A stretch of DNA of 64,000 nt from Gemmatales bacterium. GTDB taxonomy: Bacteria; Planctomycetota; Planctomycetia; Gemmatales; Gemmataceae. The notes under the pieces were generated by a model. It saw nothing but the letters and a program-made list of their open reading frames with translations, was not told the origin of the DNA and did no database searches. Below are positions 1 to 7,984 of this stretch, piece after piece; position 1 is the first letter of the stretch, and every line of letters begins with the position of its first letter. Location of the stretch: assembly GCA_026004675.1 (NCBI GenBank), contig BPJP01000002.1, positions 779,335 through 843,334 of the forward strand. Reading direction: 5' to 3'. The translations under genes and the position numbers were made by a program.

Positions 1-1101
1 CACAATCCTCCCGCGATTGTGCAACAACATCTCGTGCAATGTAGCGCTTGCCGTACCTGGCAGGGACGTTTGCTGCACATCGAGAAAAACGTGGCCTATA
101 TACCAATCCCGGAAAGTACCTTTGGACGCGCTCAGTTGTTCTATCGTCTGCGCAGTGTGGCTGCCGGCGCTTCCCCCGAAGAAGTGCTGGCTCAGCTGAA
201 CGTCGATCACCACGAAAACGAAGAAGACATTCAGCCGCTGACGCTGACGAAACCCATTTCGCCGCCGAAATTGCCGTACCAACCCTTCGATTTCCGAAAG
301 AACTGGCGTTATGTCGCCGCTAGTGCGGCGGCGGTTCTGCTTCTCGTGGTCGGCTGGTGGGTTCTCATCCCCACGCACCAGCCCCTCTCTCCTTCCGTCG
401 CACATAAAACCAGAACGGAATACAAGGAGGACCCCCTGCTTGCCAAACTCGTGCAACTCAACGTTCTGCTGACATCGTCCGAAAAAGAAGCAGACCGAAT
501 CGCGGCCTTGCGACAAATCGGCCGAGATCTGGAAGCTGAAGCACAAACACTTGGTGAAAGCGAACAGGAATTACGCGACGAATTCGGGCAAATGCGCCAG
601 CAAATCAATACCCTGCTGGCCAAGCATGGCTTCAGCTTGAAAGAAACCGCCCGCTTTACCAGCGAACAAGCCGACGCCGAACGCATCGAGAAGCGAAAAC
701 AGAACCGCAAGCTCGTACGCGCCCTGGTCGATGGCAGCATGCGCATGGTCGAAGAAAACGACACCCTGAAACGTATCAACTACTGCAGCGAGTTGGCCAA
801 TGTCCTGGCCGGCGAGCTTCGCCAGGCAGCCCAACGGAAAGCCAGCCACAGGGCCCTGGAAATGGGCAAACATCTTGGCCAATTGCTGGAACATGCCGTC
901 GCCAAAAACCTTGCTGTCGTCCGCAAATCCCGTTCGTTGCAAGCGGACGAAATCAAGGTTGTCTCCTCCTGGGTTTCGGAAGTAACCGCCCCGATCGAAG
1001 ACGAACTGCGGGACAGCCAGGACGAGAACCTGCAAAAGGCGCTTCAAGTGGTTCACAAAGGGCACAAGGAAGTAGAACGCGCACTTGGTCAGATCGCATA
1101 G
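1..1101 (+). CDS. probable anti-sigma-like membrane protein, 5' end possibly outside the window
   Basis: The reading frame is open from the first base of the window, so the protein may begin upstream; the first usable internal start is a GTG at 19, giving 360 residues. From that GTG, residues 8-11 hold a CxxC pair (CSAC), followed by a basic, Pro-rich linker. One clear membrane segment lies at about residues 99-117 (YVAASAAAVLLLVVGWWVL). The remainder, residues 130-360, is charged and strongly predicted by eye to be helical or coiled coil. An N-terminal Cys motif, a single membrane span and an extracytoplasmic tail resemble planctomycete anti-sigma or sigma-linked membrane proteins. That function is inference; no catalytic motif is visible. 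A terminator hairpin follows at 1131-1165. Confidence 0.6.
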   Translation, partial: HNPPAIVQQHLVQCSACRTWQGRLLHIEKNVAYIPIPESTFGRAQLFYRLRSVAAGASPEEVLAQLNVDHHENEEDIQPLTLTKPISPPKLPYQPFDFRKNWRYVAASAAAVLLLVVGWWVLIPTHQPLSPSVAHKTRTEYKEDPLLAKLVQLNVLLTSSEKEADRIAALRQIGRDLEAEAQTLGESEQELRDEFGQMRQQINTLLAKHGFSLKETARFTSEQADAERIEKRKQNRKLVRALVDGSMRMVEENDTLKRINYCSELANVLAGELRQAAQRKASHRALEMGKHLGQLLEHAVAKNLAVVRKSRSLQADEIKVVSSWVSEVTAPIEDELRDSQDENLQKALQVVHKGHKEVERALGQIA

Positions 1102-1130
1102 AATCGGACCAAACGCGGAAGCTCCAGACG

Positions 1131-1172
1131 GACACCCGGTTTCAGCCCGCTCGAAGCCGGGTGTCTTGTCTT
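1131..1172. terminator. hairpin terminator between convergent genes
   Basis: GACACCCGG at 1131-1139 pairs perfectly with CCGGGTGTC at 1157-1165, with a 17-nt loop. The stem is followed on the plus strand by a T-rich TTGTCTTAT. It sits exactly between the convergent stops at 1101 (plus) and 1174 (minus). The T tract is imperfect, so intrinsic termination is likely but not certain. Confidence 0.6.
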
Positions 1173-1173
1173 A

Positions 1174-2007
1174 TCAGCCACCCTTGACGGGGAGTTGCAG
1201 ACCCATTTCCTGGAAGCGGGCATACAGGTGTTCCCAATCCGGGTTCACAGGCTGGCCGACATACTGCTCCTTTGGATTGAGACCTACCGATAGCAGGCGG
1301 ATCCGCTCGTGCCGCATCTGTCGGTCGACGAGCGGCATTTGCCAGTTGGCGACCGCCTCGTTCTGGCTGCGAAGTTCTTCTTGCTCTTGCTGCCACTGAA
1401 GATAAAGCTGGTGCAGAGCGATGATCCGCAAGGCATGCCACGGCTTTTCGACCCGAACCTTTGTGCGACACCATTGCCAGTCGCCGAAGCGTTCGAGGTC
1501 GTGCGGACGAATCAGAAAGCAACGAACGCACTGCTTGCGCACCACCTTGCGATCCTCGCAGGTCATCATGAACAACCACGTTTCCCGCTCGAAAGGCGAG
1601 ATGGCCAGAAAGCCGGCGATGTAACCGAGTGCATCATTGAGGACTTCAAAGCCGGCAGTTCCTTCCGTCCGCAACAGAGGATCCTGAAGCGAAGTCTGGT
1701 TGGCGAGTTTTTTCACCAGTTCGCGGGCGGCCTGATTGTCGTAAAGCGAATTGACGGTTGTCCGCGGGCCGATGTTGCGAAAGATCAGCACGCATTCGTC
1801 GTCGGTGCCGTCGACGGGGATGAGATGATGCATCTGAAAGAGAATGTCGTCCGAGTCGCCTTTTTCCAGTCGTTGCAATTCCTGGCGTCTCCGGCGAAAG
1901 AGGAGGAACCAGCTAAAAAAAATGCCGAAAACGAAAGCGACGGCCTGCGAAACCGTGTCGGTGACGATTTGCTTCCAGTCCAATTCGAGAAAGAACTTCC
2001 AGATCAC
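1174..2007 (-). CDS. hypothetical membrane-anchored protein
   Basis: 277 residues, family not recognised. An N-terminal hydrophobic helix at about residues 19-36 (TVSQAVAFVFGIFFSWFLLF) is followed by RRRR, which is consistent with an N-out/C-in anchor and a cytoplasmic body. The body contains several Trp residues and a Cys cluster around CEDRKVVRKQCVRC, but no known catalytic motif was identified. It is transcribed divergently from the ECF sigma gene at 2252, with 244 bp between them, so the two may share a regulatory region. The ATG at 2007 is the first start of the frame. Function unknown. Confidence 0.6.
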   Translation of the reverse strand: MIWKFFLELDWKQIVTDTVSQAVAFVFGIFFSWFLLFRRRRQELQRLEKGDSDDILFQMHHLIPVDGTDDECVLIFRNIGPRTTVNSLYDNQAARELVKKLANQTSLQDPLLRTEGTAGFEVLNDALGYIAGFLAISPFERETWLFMMTCEDRKVVRKQCVRCFLIRPHDLERFGDWQWCRTKVRVEKPWHALRIIALHQLYLQWQQEQEELRSQNEAVANWQMPLVDRQMRHERIRLLSVGLNPKEQYVGQPVNPDWEHLYARFQEMGLQLPVKGG

Positions 2008-2251
2008 CCGAGCGCTCCCTTATCGTGACAGGTTGGTGTGAGAGCTGGCCCGGTCTTGAGGGAGACCGGCGCAGGTAAGGATTTTCTATAGGTTATTCGT
2101 TGCGGCGGACTGGACGATTTAAGCAGTCTGCGAGAGGGGACGAAAGTCGCGGATGCGGATTGAAAGTCGGTGCTGGAGCTGTGTTTTTCCCAGAAGGATC
2201 AAATAATCTACACGGCTGGCGCATCGACGAAGGTGAAGGGAGCCCAAGGGG

Positions 2252-2815
2252 ATGACCGAAGCTTCGGATGCCGAACTCCTGGCTCGATTCCACGATGGAG
2301 ACGCTGCCGCTCTGGAAGCGATCTTCGAGCGCTATGAGCGCGTCCTTTACCAGTTCCTTTTGGGCATATTGCGGGACCATCACGCGGCAGAAGACGCCCT
2401 TCAGGAGACGTTTGTTCGTGGTTTGGAGAAACTCGAGGGAGTGGACCCGGACCATCTGCGTGGCTGGTTGTTCACCGTGGCCTATCACCAGGCGATGTTG
2501 ATGAAACGTCGCCAGAAGAATCAGACCGCTGCCAGTCCGTTGTCAGCCGGGCCAGGCGACCAGGCGTCGTTGCTGGCGGATGCGAATCCTGGACCGGCAC
2601 TGGCCGCCGAGCAAAAGGAGGAAGCGATTCGCTTGCGGTCGCTGCTCGATCAGTTGCCCGACCCGCAACGGGAAGTGATCTGCCGGCGCATTTATGAGGG
2701 GAAGCGCTTTCGTGAGATCGCCGCTGACCTCGACTGTCCGCTGAACACAGCCCTGGCGCGCATGCACGAAGGGATGAAACGCCTGAAATCCATGTGGAAA
2801 CAAAACCATGCATGA
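2252..2815 (+). CDS. ECF-type RNA polymerase sigma-70 factor
   Basis: 187 residues, the normal size for an ECF sigma factor, which directs RNA polymerase to a stress or envelope regulon. Region 2 covers about residues 8-75, with the diagnostic HHAAEDALQETFVRGLEKL helix and the GWLFTVAYHQAM helix. Region 4 covers about residues 130-183, with LPDPQREVICRRIYEG followed by a helix-turn-helix (FREIAADLDCPLNTALARM). The stop overlaps the start of the next gene by 8 bp, so translation is probably coupled to that anti-sigma-like protein. ATG 2252 follows an AAGGGAG-type ribosome site. The target promoters cannot be told from the sequence. Confidence 0.9.
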   Translation: MTEASDAELLARFHDGDAAALEAIFERYERVLYQFLLGILRDHHAAEDALQETFVRGLEKLEGVDPDHLRGWLFTVAYHQAMLMKRRQKNQTAASPLSAGPGDQASLLADANPGPALAAEQKEEAIRLRSLLDQLPDPQREVICRRIYEGKRFREIAADLDCPLNTALARMHEGMKRLKSMWKQNHA

Positions 2816-3431
2816 CGAGACCACCAACATCGATCAGACTTTGCTTTTTGAAGCTGTGCTTTATGCGAGTGGAGAACTCGACGACTCCGAAGCGCAGGAA
2901 TTCGAAGGGAAACTGGCCGGGGATCAGGTCGCCCGCGAGGCACTTGCGCAAGCGGTCCAACTATCCCTCAGCGTAACCGGTGAGGCAGGCTGCCGCCCGA
3001 GTTCTTCCTGGCGGGAACAAGCCAGGAAACGCCTGCTTTCATCGTGCCGTCGACGGCAACGTTTTTTCGCGAAGAAGTCGTATCGCGGACATCCCGTTTT
3101 GTGGTGCGCCGTCGGTGCCGCGGCAGCCGCCTTGTTGTTCGCCTTCATTCGCCCGGATGCTCCATCGCCACCTGCTACGAACACGTCCCGCGAAAAAACC
3201 ACAACCGTCGCCAAGGAACCAGCACCACAAACCAGTGAAAGTCTCGATCCCAGCCTGGTCATCTTCTCCCCCACCACGGAAGCTGCCGACTACTGGGCCG
3301 AGTTGCACGCTACCGACCATCTGGAAAAGGCTCATGGCGAACAAACGAAACGAAAACAGCGTCTCGAAGAGATGGAAAAGGCCAAGATCGAGGAACGAGG
3401 GCCAAGACCGATGTCGATTCTGATGCCCTGA
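2808..3431 (+). CDS. anti-sigma-factor-like single-span membrane protein
   Basis: 207 residues. The N-terminal acidic part resembles the cytoplasmic domain of short planctomycete anti-sigma proteins (FEAVLYASGELDDSEAQEFE around residues 10-30). No zinc-finger HxxxCxxC motif is visible. A membrane segment lies at about residues 95-111 (VLWCAVGAAAAALLFAF), followed by a Pro/Thr-rich linker and a charged helical tail. The 8-bp overlap with the upstream sigma gene and its membrane topology make regulation of that sigma factor the best inference. An exported coiled-coil protein lies 48 bp downstream. Confidence 0.7.
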   Translation: MHDETTNIDQTLLFEAVLYASGELDDSEAQEFEGKLAGDQVAREALAQAVQLSLSVTGEAGCRPSSSWREQARKRLLSSCRRRQRFFAKKSYRGHPVLWCAVGAAAAALLFAFIRPDAPSPPATNTSREKTTTVAKEPAPQTSESLDPSLVIFSPTTEAADYWAELHATDHLEKAHGEQTKRKQRLEEMEKAKIEERGPRPMSILMP

Positions 3432-3479
3432 CGGGCGCTGTTTCCCGCTCCGGACGTCCCCGGAAGGAGAACGAAGAAG

Positions 3480-4028
3480 ATGCGAATGTTTCTGATGACC
3501 CTTGTGTTGTTCGTGCCACTGTTCCGCCCGCCATCGGCGATCGCACAAAAAGAATTGCCCCGCTTTACCGAAGAGCGCGAAGTCGCTGCCCGCTTCTTCG
3601 TCAAGAAGCATCTGCCGGAATTACTTCCTTTTCTCGATCTGCTCAAACAAAACAATTTCGCGCAGTACCAGAAACAAATCAGTGAAATCTTCCGCGTCAG
3701 CGAAATGCTGGCCGACATCGCGCACGAAAAGCGGGTCTACGAGCTTGAATTGGAAATCTGGAAAACGGAGAACCGAAGCCACCTTCTCGTCGCACGCATG
3801 GCCACCAGCCCGGAAGAAGAACGCAAGCTGTTCGAAAAACAACTGCTCGAACTAGCCAAGAAACTGGTCGCTCTCGATGTCGAAGTCCTGGAGTTGAAAG
3901 AAGAACAACTAGAAGACGAACTGAACACCGTCCGGGACCAGTTGAGCCGCATGAGGCAAGATAGCGAGCAGCACGTGCGTGACCGTTATGAACGGTTGTT
4001 GGAGAAGGCCAGGCGCCTGCATAGATAA
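3480..4028 (+). CDS. exported coiled-coil protein of unknown function
   Basis: 182 residues with an N-terminal signal peptide (hydrophobic MFLMTLVLFVPLF, probable cleavage after AIAQ near residue 23). The mature part is almost entirely charged heptad-like sequence rich in Glu, Lys, Leu and Arg, expected to form a long coiled coil. It is the third gene after the ECF sigma factor and its anti-sigma partner, so it may be a periplasmic sensor or co-repressor, as in other sigma/anti-sigma/exported-protein trios such as those with Spy/CpxP-like proteins. That link is inference from order and fold only. Confidence 0.65.
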   Translation: MRMFLMTLVLFVPLFRPPSAIAQKELPRFTEEREVAARFFVKKHLPELLPFLDLLKQNNFAQYQKQISEIFRVSEMLADIAHEKRVYELELEIWKTENRSHLLVARMATSPEEERKLFEKQLLELAKKLVALDVEVLELKEEQLEDELNTVRDQLSRMRQDSEQHVRDRYERLLEKARRLHR

Positions 4029-4031
4029 CGG

Positions 4032-4373
4032 CTATTTGGTATCTATTGCCTGGCTTTGCAGGCTTGCCAACTTTTGTTGGCAAGTCCGGATTCGTGCCAG
4101 CCGACTGCTCAAAGTTTCGGCACTTCGCTTCAGGAAGGCGTCGATTTCCGCCAGGGTTGCCCGGTCTTTTTCCGAAAACGCACCGACCCCCTTCACAAGC
4201 GTCGCGACCTCGTCCAATCGCTTTTGCCAGGCTGCGAAGTCGGCGATCGCCAAGGCATCGAAATGGCGGCAGGCACTTTCCATGTTCGCCGTCTGTTCAT
4301 CCGTTCGCCGCAGGACCGCTTCGATCTGGCTTACCAGATTCTGGCCGATCAGAGAGGACTGGGGAGAGGTCAT
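4032..4373 (-). CDS. small coiled-coil hypothetical protein
   Basis: 113 residues if translation starts at the ATG at 4373, which has AAGGA six bases upstream; an in-frame ATG at 4379 directly abuts that site and is less likely. The protein has no signal peptide or membrane segment and is mostly helical. The central AIADFAAWQKRLDEVATLV and the later SETLSSRLARIRTCQQKLA stretches look amphipathic. It is convergent with the exported coiled-coil gene, with only 3 bp between their stops. No family was recognised. Confidence 0.5.
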   Translation of the reverse strand: MTSPQSSLIGQNLVSQIEAVLRRTDEQTANMESACRHFDALAIADFAAWQKRLDEVATLVKGVGAFSEKDRATLAEIDAFLKRSAETLSSRLARIRTCQQKLASLQSQAIDTK

Positions 4374-4499
4374 CGTCATTCCTTTCTTTCGTGAAGGCGG
4401 CGATGTCGGCGAACAGGTTCCGATGGGGCCACGACGTCAAACACCCGACCGGCCAGCCGATCTTGTCAAAAAGAGCCTGAACGTCAAGAGGAGTTGCTC

Positions 4500-4538
4500 T
4501 TGCCTGAAACGGGAAATTGGTTATAGTCCTGCCCGTTT
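4500..4538 (+). promoter_or_regulatory. candidate promoter with flanking inverted repeat upstream of the TIM-barrel gene
   Basis: TTGCCT at 4500-4505 and TATAGT at 4522-4527 are separated by 16 bases, as in a housekeeping sigma promoter. AAACGGG at 4507-4513 and CCCGTTT at 4532-4538 form a perfect inverted repeat that brackets the -10 element and could be an operator. This is read by eye only; planctomycete promoter consensus is poorly known. Confidence 0.35.
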
Positions 4539-4576
4539 GACAAGAGTCTGGTCGGTTGACAACGGAGGATGCCGAC

Positions 4577-5341
4577 GTGTTCGTAGCCTGCTCGACGCTC
4601 TGCTTCGCCCGCCGGTCCTTGGAACAGGCCCTCGCCACGATCGTGGACCTTGAATTCAGCAAAGTGGACGTTGCTATTCATGAGAAGGGTCCGCATCTGA
4701 AGCCGTCCGAGGTGGTGAAGGATGTTTCGCGGTGGGCCAATCTGCTGCGCCATAGCCCGAGTTTATCGCCGTCGGCCTTCGGAGTGGAGATCGAGACCGA
4801 GAATCGAAACGACTTCCATCAACAATTTCTGGCCATCTGCCGTTTGGCTCGTCTTTGTTCGGTTGCCGTGCTGTCGATTCCGGCGTCGCCATCGGGGTTC
4901 GGCATGGACGCGGAGGTTCGCCGTCTCAAAGAACTTGTACAGATGGCCAAAGGAGAAGGAGTCGTGTTGTCGGTGGAAACTCGCATCGGCACGATCACCG
5001 AGCTTCCCGACGCAGCTGTCGAATTGTGCGAGCGAGTCCCCGGCTTGAGCCTTACTCTCGATCCCAGTCATTATCTGGTCGGCCCGAATCAAGGAAAAAA
5101 CTACGACCGAGTGTTCCCGTACGTGTATCACGTTCATCTACGCGACAGCGGTCGAGGTCCGGGCCAGTTCCAGGTTCGCGTCGGCCAGGGCGAAATCGAA
5201 TACGGTCGGATCATCAACCAGCTCGCACGCCATCAATACAGCCGACTGTTGACTGTGCAAATCCTTGACATACCCGACGCTCCCTACGACATGGAACACG
5301 AAGTGCGGAAGCTGAAGTTCTTGCTTGAAAGCCTTGTCTGA
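4577..5341 (+). CDS. sugar phosphate isomerase/epimerase-like TIM-barrel protein
   Basis: 254 residues from the GTG at 4577, chosen because GGAGG at 4564-4568 lies eight bases upstream and the product then begins MFVACSTLCF, as in this family. The frame is also open back to a TTG at 4556. The sequence fits the AP-endonuclease-2/xylose-isomerase-like TIM barrel: an early Glu/Asp-containing strand (FSKVDVAIHEKG), VVLSVETRIG, a metal-type strand LSLTLDPSHYL, YVYHVHLRDSG and the closing GQGEIEYGRI. Members isomerise or epimerise sugars using a divalent metal. The substrate cannot be predicted. It is convergent with the aminotransferase gene. Confidence 0.8.
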   Translation: MFVACSTLCFARRSLEQALATIVDLEFSKVDVAIHEKGPHLKPSEVVKDVSRWANLLRHSPSLSPSAFGVEIETENRNDFHQQFLAICRLARLCSVAVLSIPASPSGFGMDAEVRRLKELVQMAKGEGVVLSVETRIGTITELPDAAVELCERVPGLSLTLDPSHYLVGPNQGKNYDRVFPYVYHVHLRDSGRGPGQFQVRVGQGEIEYGRIINQLARHQYSRLLTVQILDIPDAPYDMEHEVRKLKFLLESLV

Positions 5342-5399
5342 ATCGCCTTCTTTGCATCCGTGCTGTGCAGCCCGACGAGTGCACAAAGCCTTTGGTCGG

Positions 5400-6635
5400 C
5401 TACTGTCGTCCCTTCAATGCCGCACGCACGCCATCCACCAGGGCCAGGATGTCGTCTTCGTTATTGAAAAAGTGTACCGACACTCGCAGACCTCCAACAC
5501 CCGCGGTATAGCGCTGAGAAAGCAGAATCCGGCGATCGAGCAGGAAGTTCAACAGCTGTTTGTCACGTTCGGGTCCGTCCCCCAGGGTAAAGGTAACGAT
5601 GCCCGAACGCGCTGCCGCTTCCGTGGGGCTGATCATTTCGACTCCAGCCGATGTCAAAGCATCGACCAATCGGTCTCCTAAACGGAAAATGTGCTGTTCG
5701 ATACGCTGGATGCCAATGCTATTGATCAATTGCAGGGAGGCGGCCAGGGCGACATTGCCTGGATAGTTGGCTGTTCCGCCTGTTTCGAAGCGGCGAGCCG
5801 CGCCGGTGAAGTCGTAGTCTCGCACTGGCGGGATGTCGGGTGTGGCAAAGTATTCGGCCCAACCCGATTCCGGTTCCACGACGTTCAGGTAGCCCCAATG
5901 CGCCGGTTCGAGGGTGTCTCGCCGTTTCGGATGGACATAAAGCAGACCCCGGCCAACAGGCGCGTTGAGCCACTTGTGGCCTCCCGCGACGAGGAAATCG
6001 CACGGCGTCTTCTCGACATCCAAGTCAATCGCCCCCAATTGCTGGATGGCGTCAACAACGAGTATGATATTCTTTTCCTCCGTGAACTGGCTAAAAGCGC
6101 TCAGGTCCGCCCGGAAGCCGTTGTTCCATTGCACACTGCTCAGAAGGATCATTCGGGTTCGCGAGTCCGCAACCCTGGCAAAATCGTCGACCGACAAACG
6201 CCCCTCACGATGCGGCACCACCTTGATCGAAAAACCTTGACGATGCTGTTTCGGAATCCAGGGAATGGCCAGACCCATGAATTCGGTGCTGCCGATCAGG
6301 ATGTTGTCGCCTTCTTCAAGAGACACGGAAGAGGCAACGATCTGCAAACCGTGCGTCGTACTCTCGACCAGGGCGATGTTCTCTGGTCGCGTATGCAACA
6401 AGCAAGCGATTTGCTCTCGCGCCGTTTGGGCTGTCCTGTCCAGCGCGATGTGGTGGGCAGAAGCATCTCGGTGTGGACAAGACAGCATTTCGTCGCGAAG
6501 GCGATCGAGTGCTTCCGCAGCCGACACCGGCAGCAGGCTTACGCACGCCGCGTCCAGAAAAACCTTGTCACGCAAGCCGGGAAACAGTTCCCGCGCCGCT
6601 GTCGGTGTCATCACTTCTTGTCGAGATTCCGCCAT
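5400..6635 (-). CDS. class V PLP-dependent aminotransferase (cysteine desulfurase/kynureninase-like)
   Basis: 411 residues, typical length for the family. The PLP-binding Lys is K221 in VAGGHKWLNAP; the Asp contacting the pyridine nitrogen is D195 in ILVVDAIQQLG; ESTTHGLQIVASS around residues 91-103 fits the cofactor phosphate loop. There is no clear CsdA/IscS-type cysteine loop, so sulfur mobilisation is unproven. Selenocysteine lyase, isopenicillin-N-epimerase-like or generic aminotransferase roles remain possible. It starts 30 bp after the stop of rsmA on the same strand, so the two probably share a transcript. Confidence 0.85.
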   Translation of the reverse strand: MAESRQEVMTPTAARELFPGLRDKVFLDAACVSLLPVSAAEALDRLRDEMLSCPHRDASAHHIALDRTAQTAREQIACLLHTRPENIALVESTTHGLQIVASSVSLEEGDNILIGSTEFMGLAIPWIPKQHRQGFSIKVVPHREGRLSVDDFARVADSRTRMILLSSVQWNNGFRADLSAFSQFTEEKNIILVVDAIQQLGAIDLDVEKTPCDFLVAGGHKWLNAPVGRGLLYVHPKRRDTLEPAHWGYLNVVEPESGWAEYFATPDIPPVRDYDFTGAARRFETGGTANYPGNVALAASLQLINSIGIQRIEQHIFRLGDRLVDALTSAGVEMISPTEAAARSGIVTFTLGDGPERDKQLLNFLLDRRILLSQRYTAGVGGLRVSVHFFNNEDDILALVDGVRAALKGRQ

Positions 6636-6665
6636 GAGTACAAATGACCTTCCCGTTGTCTTCCC

Positions 6666-7571
6666 TTAGCCGAACCAATCGCACAGCCGCAAGTGCTGTT
6701 CCAGTGTCAGAGTCTCCGCCCGTGCAGCAGGATCGATCCCCAATTCCGCAAGTCTTGCGTCCACTTCCTGTTTGCTGCGACGCCCGGCTGGCAACCCCGT
6801 CAAAGCGGACCTCAGGTTCTTGCGGCGATGGACATAGAGATCGCGGAGAAAATTCCGAAAGCGTTTCAGGTCAGGAATCGCGGCACGCTTGGCCTTAGAA
6901 GGAAAGATCGCCACGATCGCCGAGTCGACTTTAGGCCTGGGCCAGAACACCGACGGAGGCAACTTGCGGATCAACTTGACTTCAGCGAGGCTTTGCACTA
7001 GGACCGCCAAGGCGCCGTAATCTTTGCTCCCGGGTTTCGCCAGCAAACGCGAAGCGATCTCCCATTGGACCGTCACCACCATCCGATTCAGGTCCAACTC
7101 CTCCATCAAGAGATTCGCGATCACTGGCGTCGCTACGGCGAACGGCAAATTCGCCACAAGCTTGACGCTCTCACAGCGAAAAGCCCGATATGTTTCCTTG
7201 ACGGCGCTTAAAACCTGCGGGTTCAATTCATTCTTGTTCTTGAGAACATCCATGTGCAGCAACTGCACATTGCCCGCTTCGCCGACAGTCTCACGTGCCA
7301 GAGCGAAGAAATCCTGGTCGATCTCCACGGTCACGACTGCACCTGCTTTTTCACTGAGCCGAGTCGTCAGACTCCCCGTCCCGCTACCCACCTCGAGCGC
7401 CAGGTCGCTTCTGCTCACGTCAGCTGTTCGAACAATCAAATCGAGCAAGTTCAGGTCGATGAGAAAATTCTGGCCGAGCTTGTTCTTTGGACGGATACCA
7501 TGGTTGTGTAAAAGCTCACGCAGATACGAGAGAGTTTGACGCGGATAGGGAGTATCGTTTCTTGAAGGCAT
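6666..7571 (-). CDS. rsmA: 16S rRNA dimethyladenosine transferase RsmA/KsgA
   Basis: 301 residues. The enzyme uses S-adenosylmethionine to dimethylate two adjacent adenines near the 3' end of 16S rRNA during 30S maturation. KLGQNFLID at residues 31-39 is the family start motif; LEVGSGTGSLT at 59-69 is the SAM loop; VTVEIDQ at 80-86 holds the acidic ribose contact; NLPF at 141-144 replaces the commoner NLPY catalytic motif. The C-terminal helical domain is present (FWPRPKVDSAIVAI). The N-terminal extension of about 30 residues before GQNFLID is slightly long but usual for KsgA. It is followed by the aminotransferase gene. Confidence 0.93.
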   Translation of the reverse strand: MPSRNDTPYPRQTLSYLRELLHNHGIRPKNKLGQNFLIDLNLLDLIVRTADVSRSDLALEVGSGTGSLTTRLSEKAGAVVTVEIDQDFFALARETVGEAGNVQLLHMDVLKNKNELNPQVLSAVKETYRAFRCESVKLVANLPFAVATPVIANLLMEELDLNRMVVTVQWEIASRLLAKPGSKDYGALAVLVQSLAEVKLIRKLPPSVFWPRPKVDSAIVAIFPSKAKRAAIPDLKRFRNFLRDLYVHRRKNLRSALTGLPAGRRSKQEVDARLAELGIDPAARAETLTLEQHLRLCDWFG

Positions 7572-7984
7572 GGCGAATCAGCTGTTCCCCGGATCGACTA
7601 CGTAGCGCAAACCAGCCCCAAAATGCCGCTGTTGAAATCTTTTTTATAACTTGACGACAGTCAGTGATTCTCGGTTGCTGGTGTCTCTTCAGCTGCTCTG
7701 GCCGACGGAATCCAGCAAATCACAGACGGTCATCATCAGATTGCCGACAGGATGTCAACACGATTTCCACAGGACTTTTTCAAGGCGATCATGGCAACCG
7801 ACGGATTTTTCGACAATTCCGTGCCAGACTTTACCATCATCATCATATGTTCTTCAGCTAAAAAAGTTGCATGACAACTCATTCGCTTGTGAACAACCAT
7901 GAGGGTCACAAATTTCCTTTTGCCCCAATAGGGCGTCCGGTAAACTGATACCACATTGATTGACTTCGATACAGGGTTCGCACC
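7572..7984. other. 413-bp intergenic region between divergent rsmA and the tricorn-like gene
   Basis: No coding sequence or RNA gene was recognised. The one notable structure is TTGTGA at 7887-7892 and TCACAA at 7906-7911, a perfect 6-bp inverted repeat with a 13-base spacer, about 75 bp before the ATG of the protease. It could be an operator for the plus-strand gene. The remainder is less GC-rich than the flanking genes and should hold both divergent promoters, but none could be assigned confidently. Confidence 0.4.

Noticed and set aside
4032..4654. plus-strand open frames across 3979-4654
   Set aside because: They are antisense to the coiled-coil gene or run into the real TIM-barrel start in another frame, and no family pattern or ribosome site was seen.
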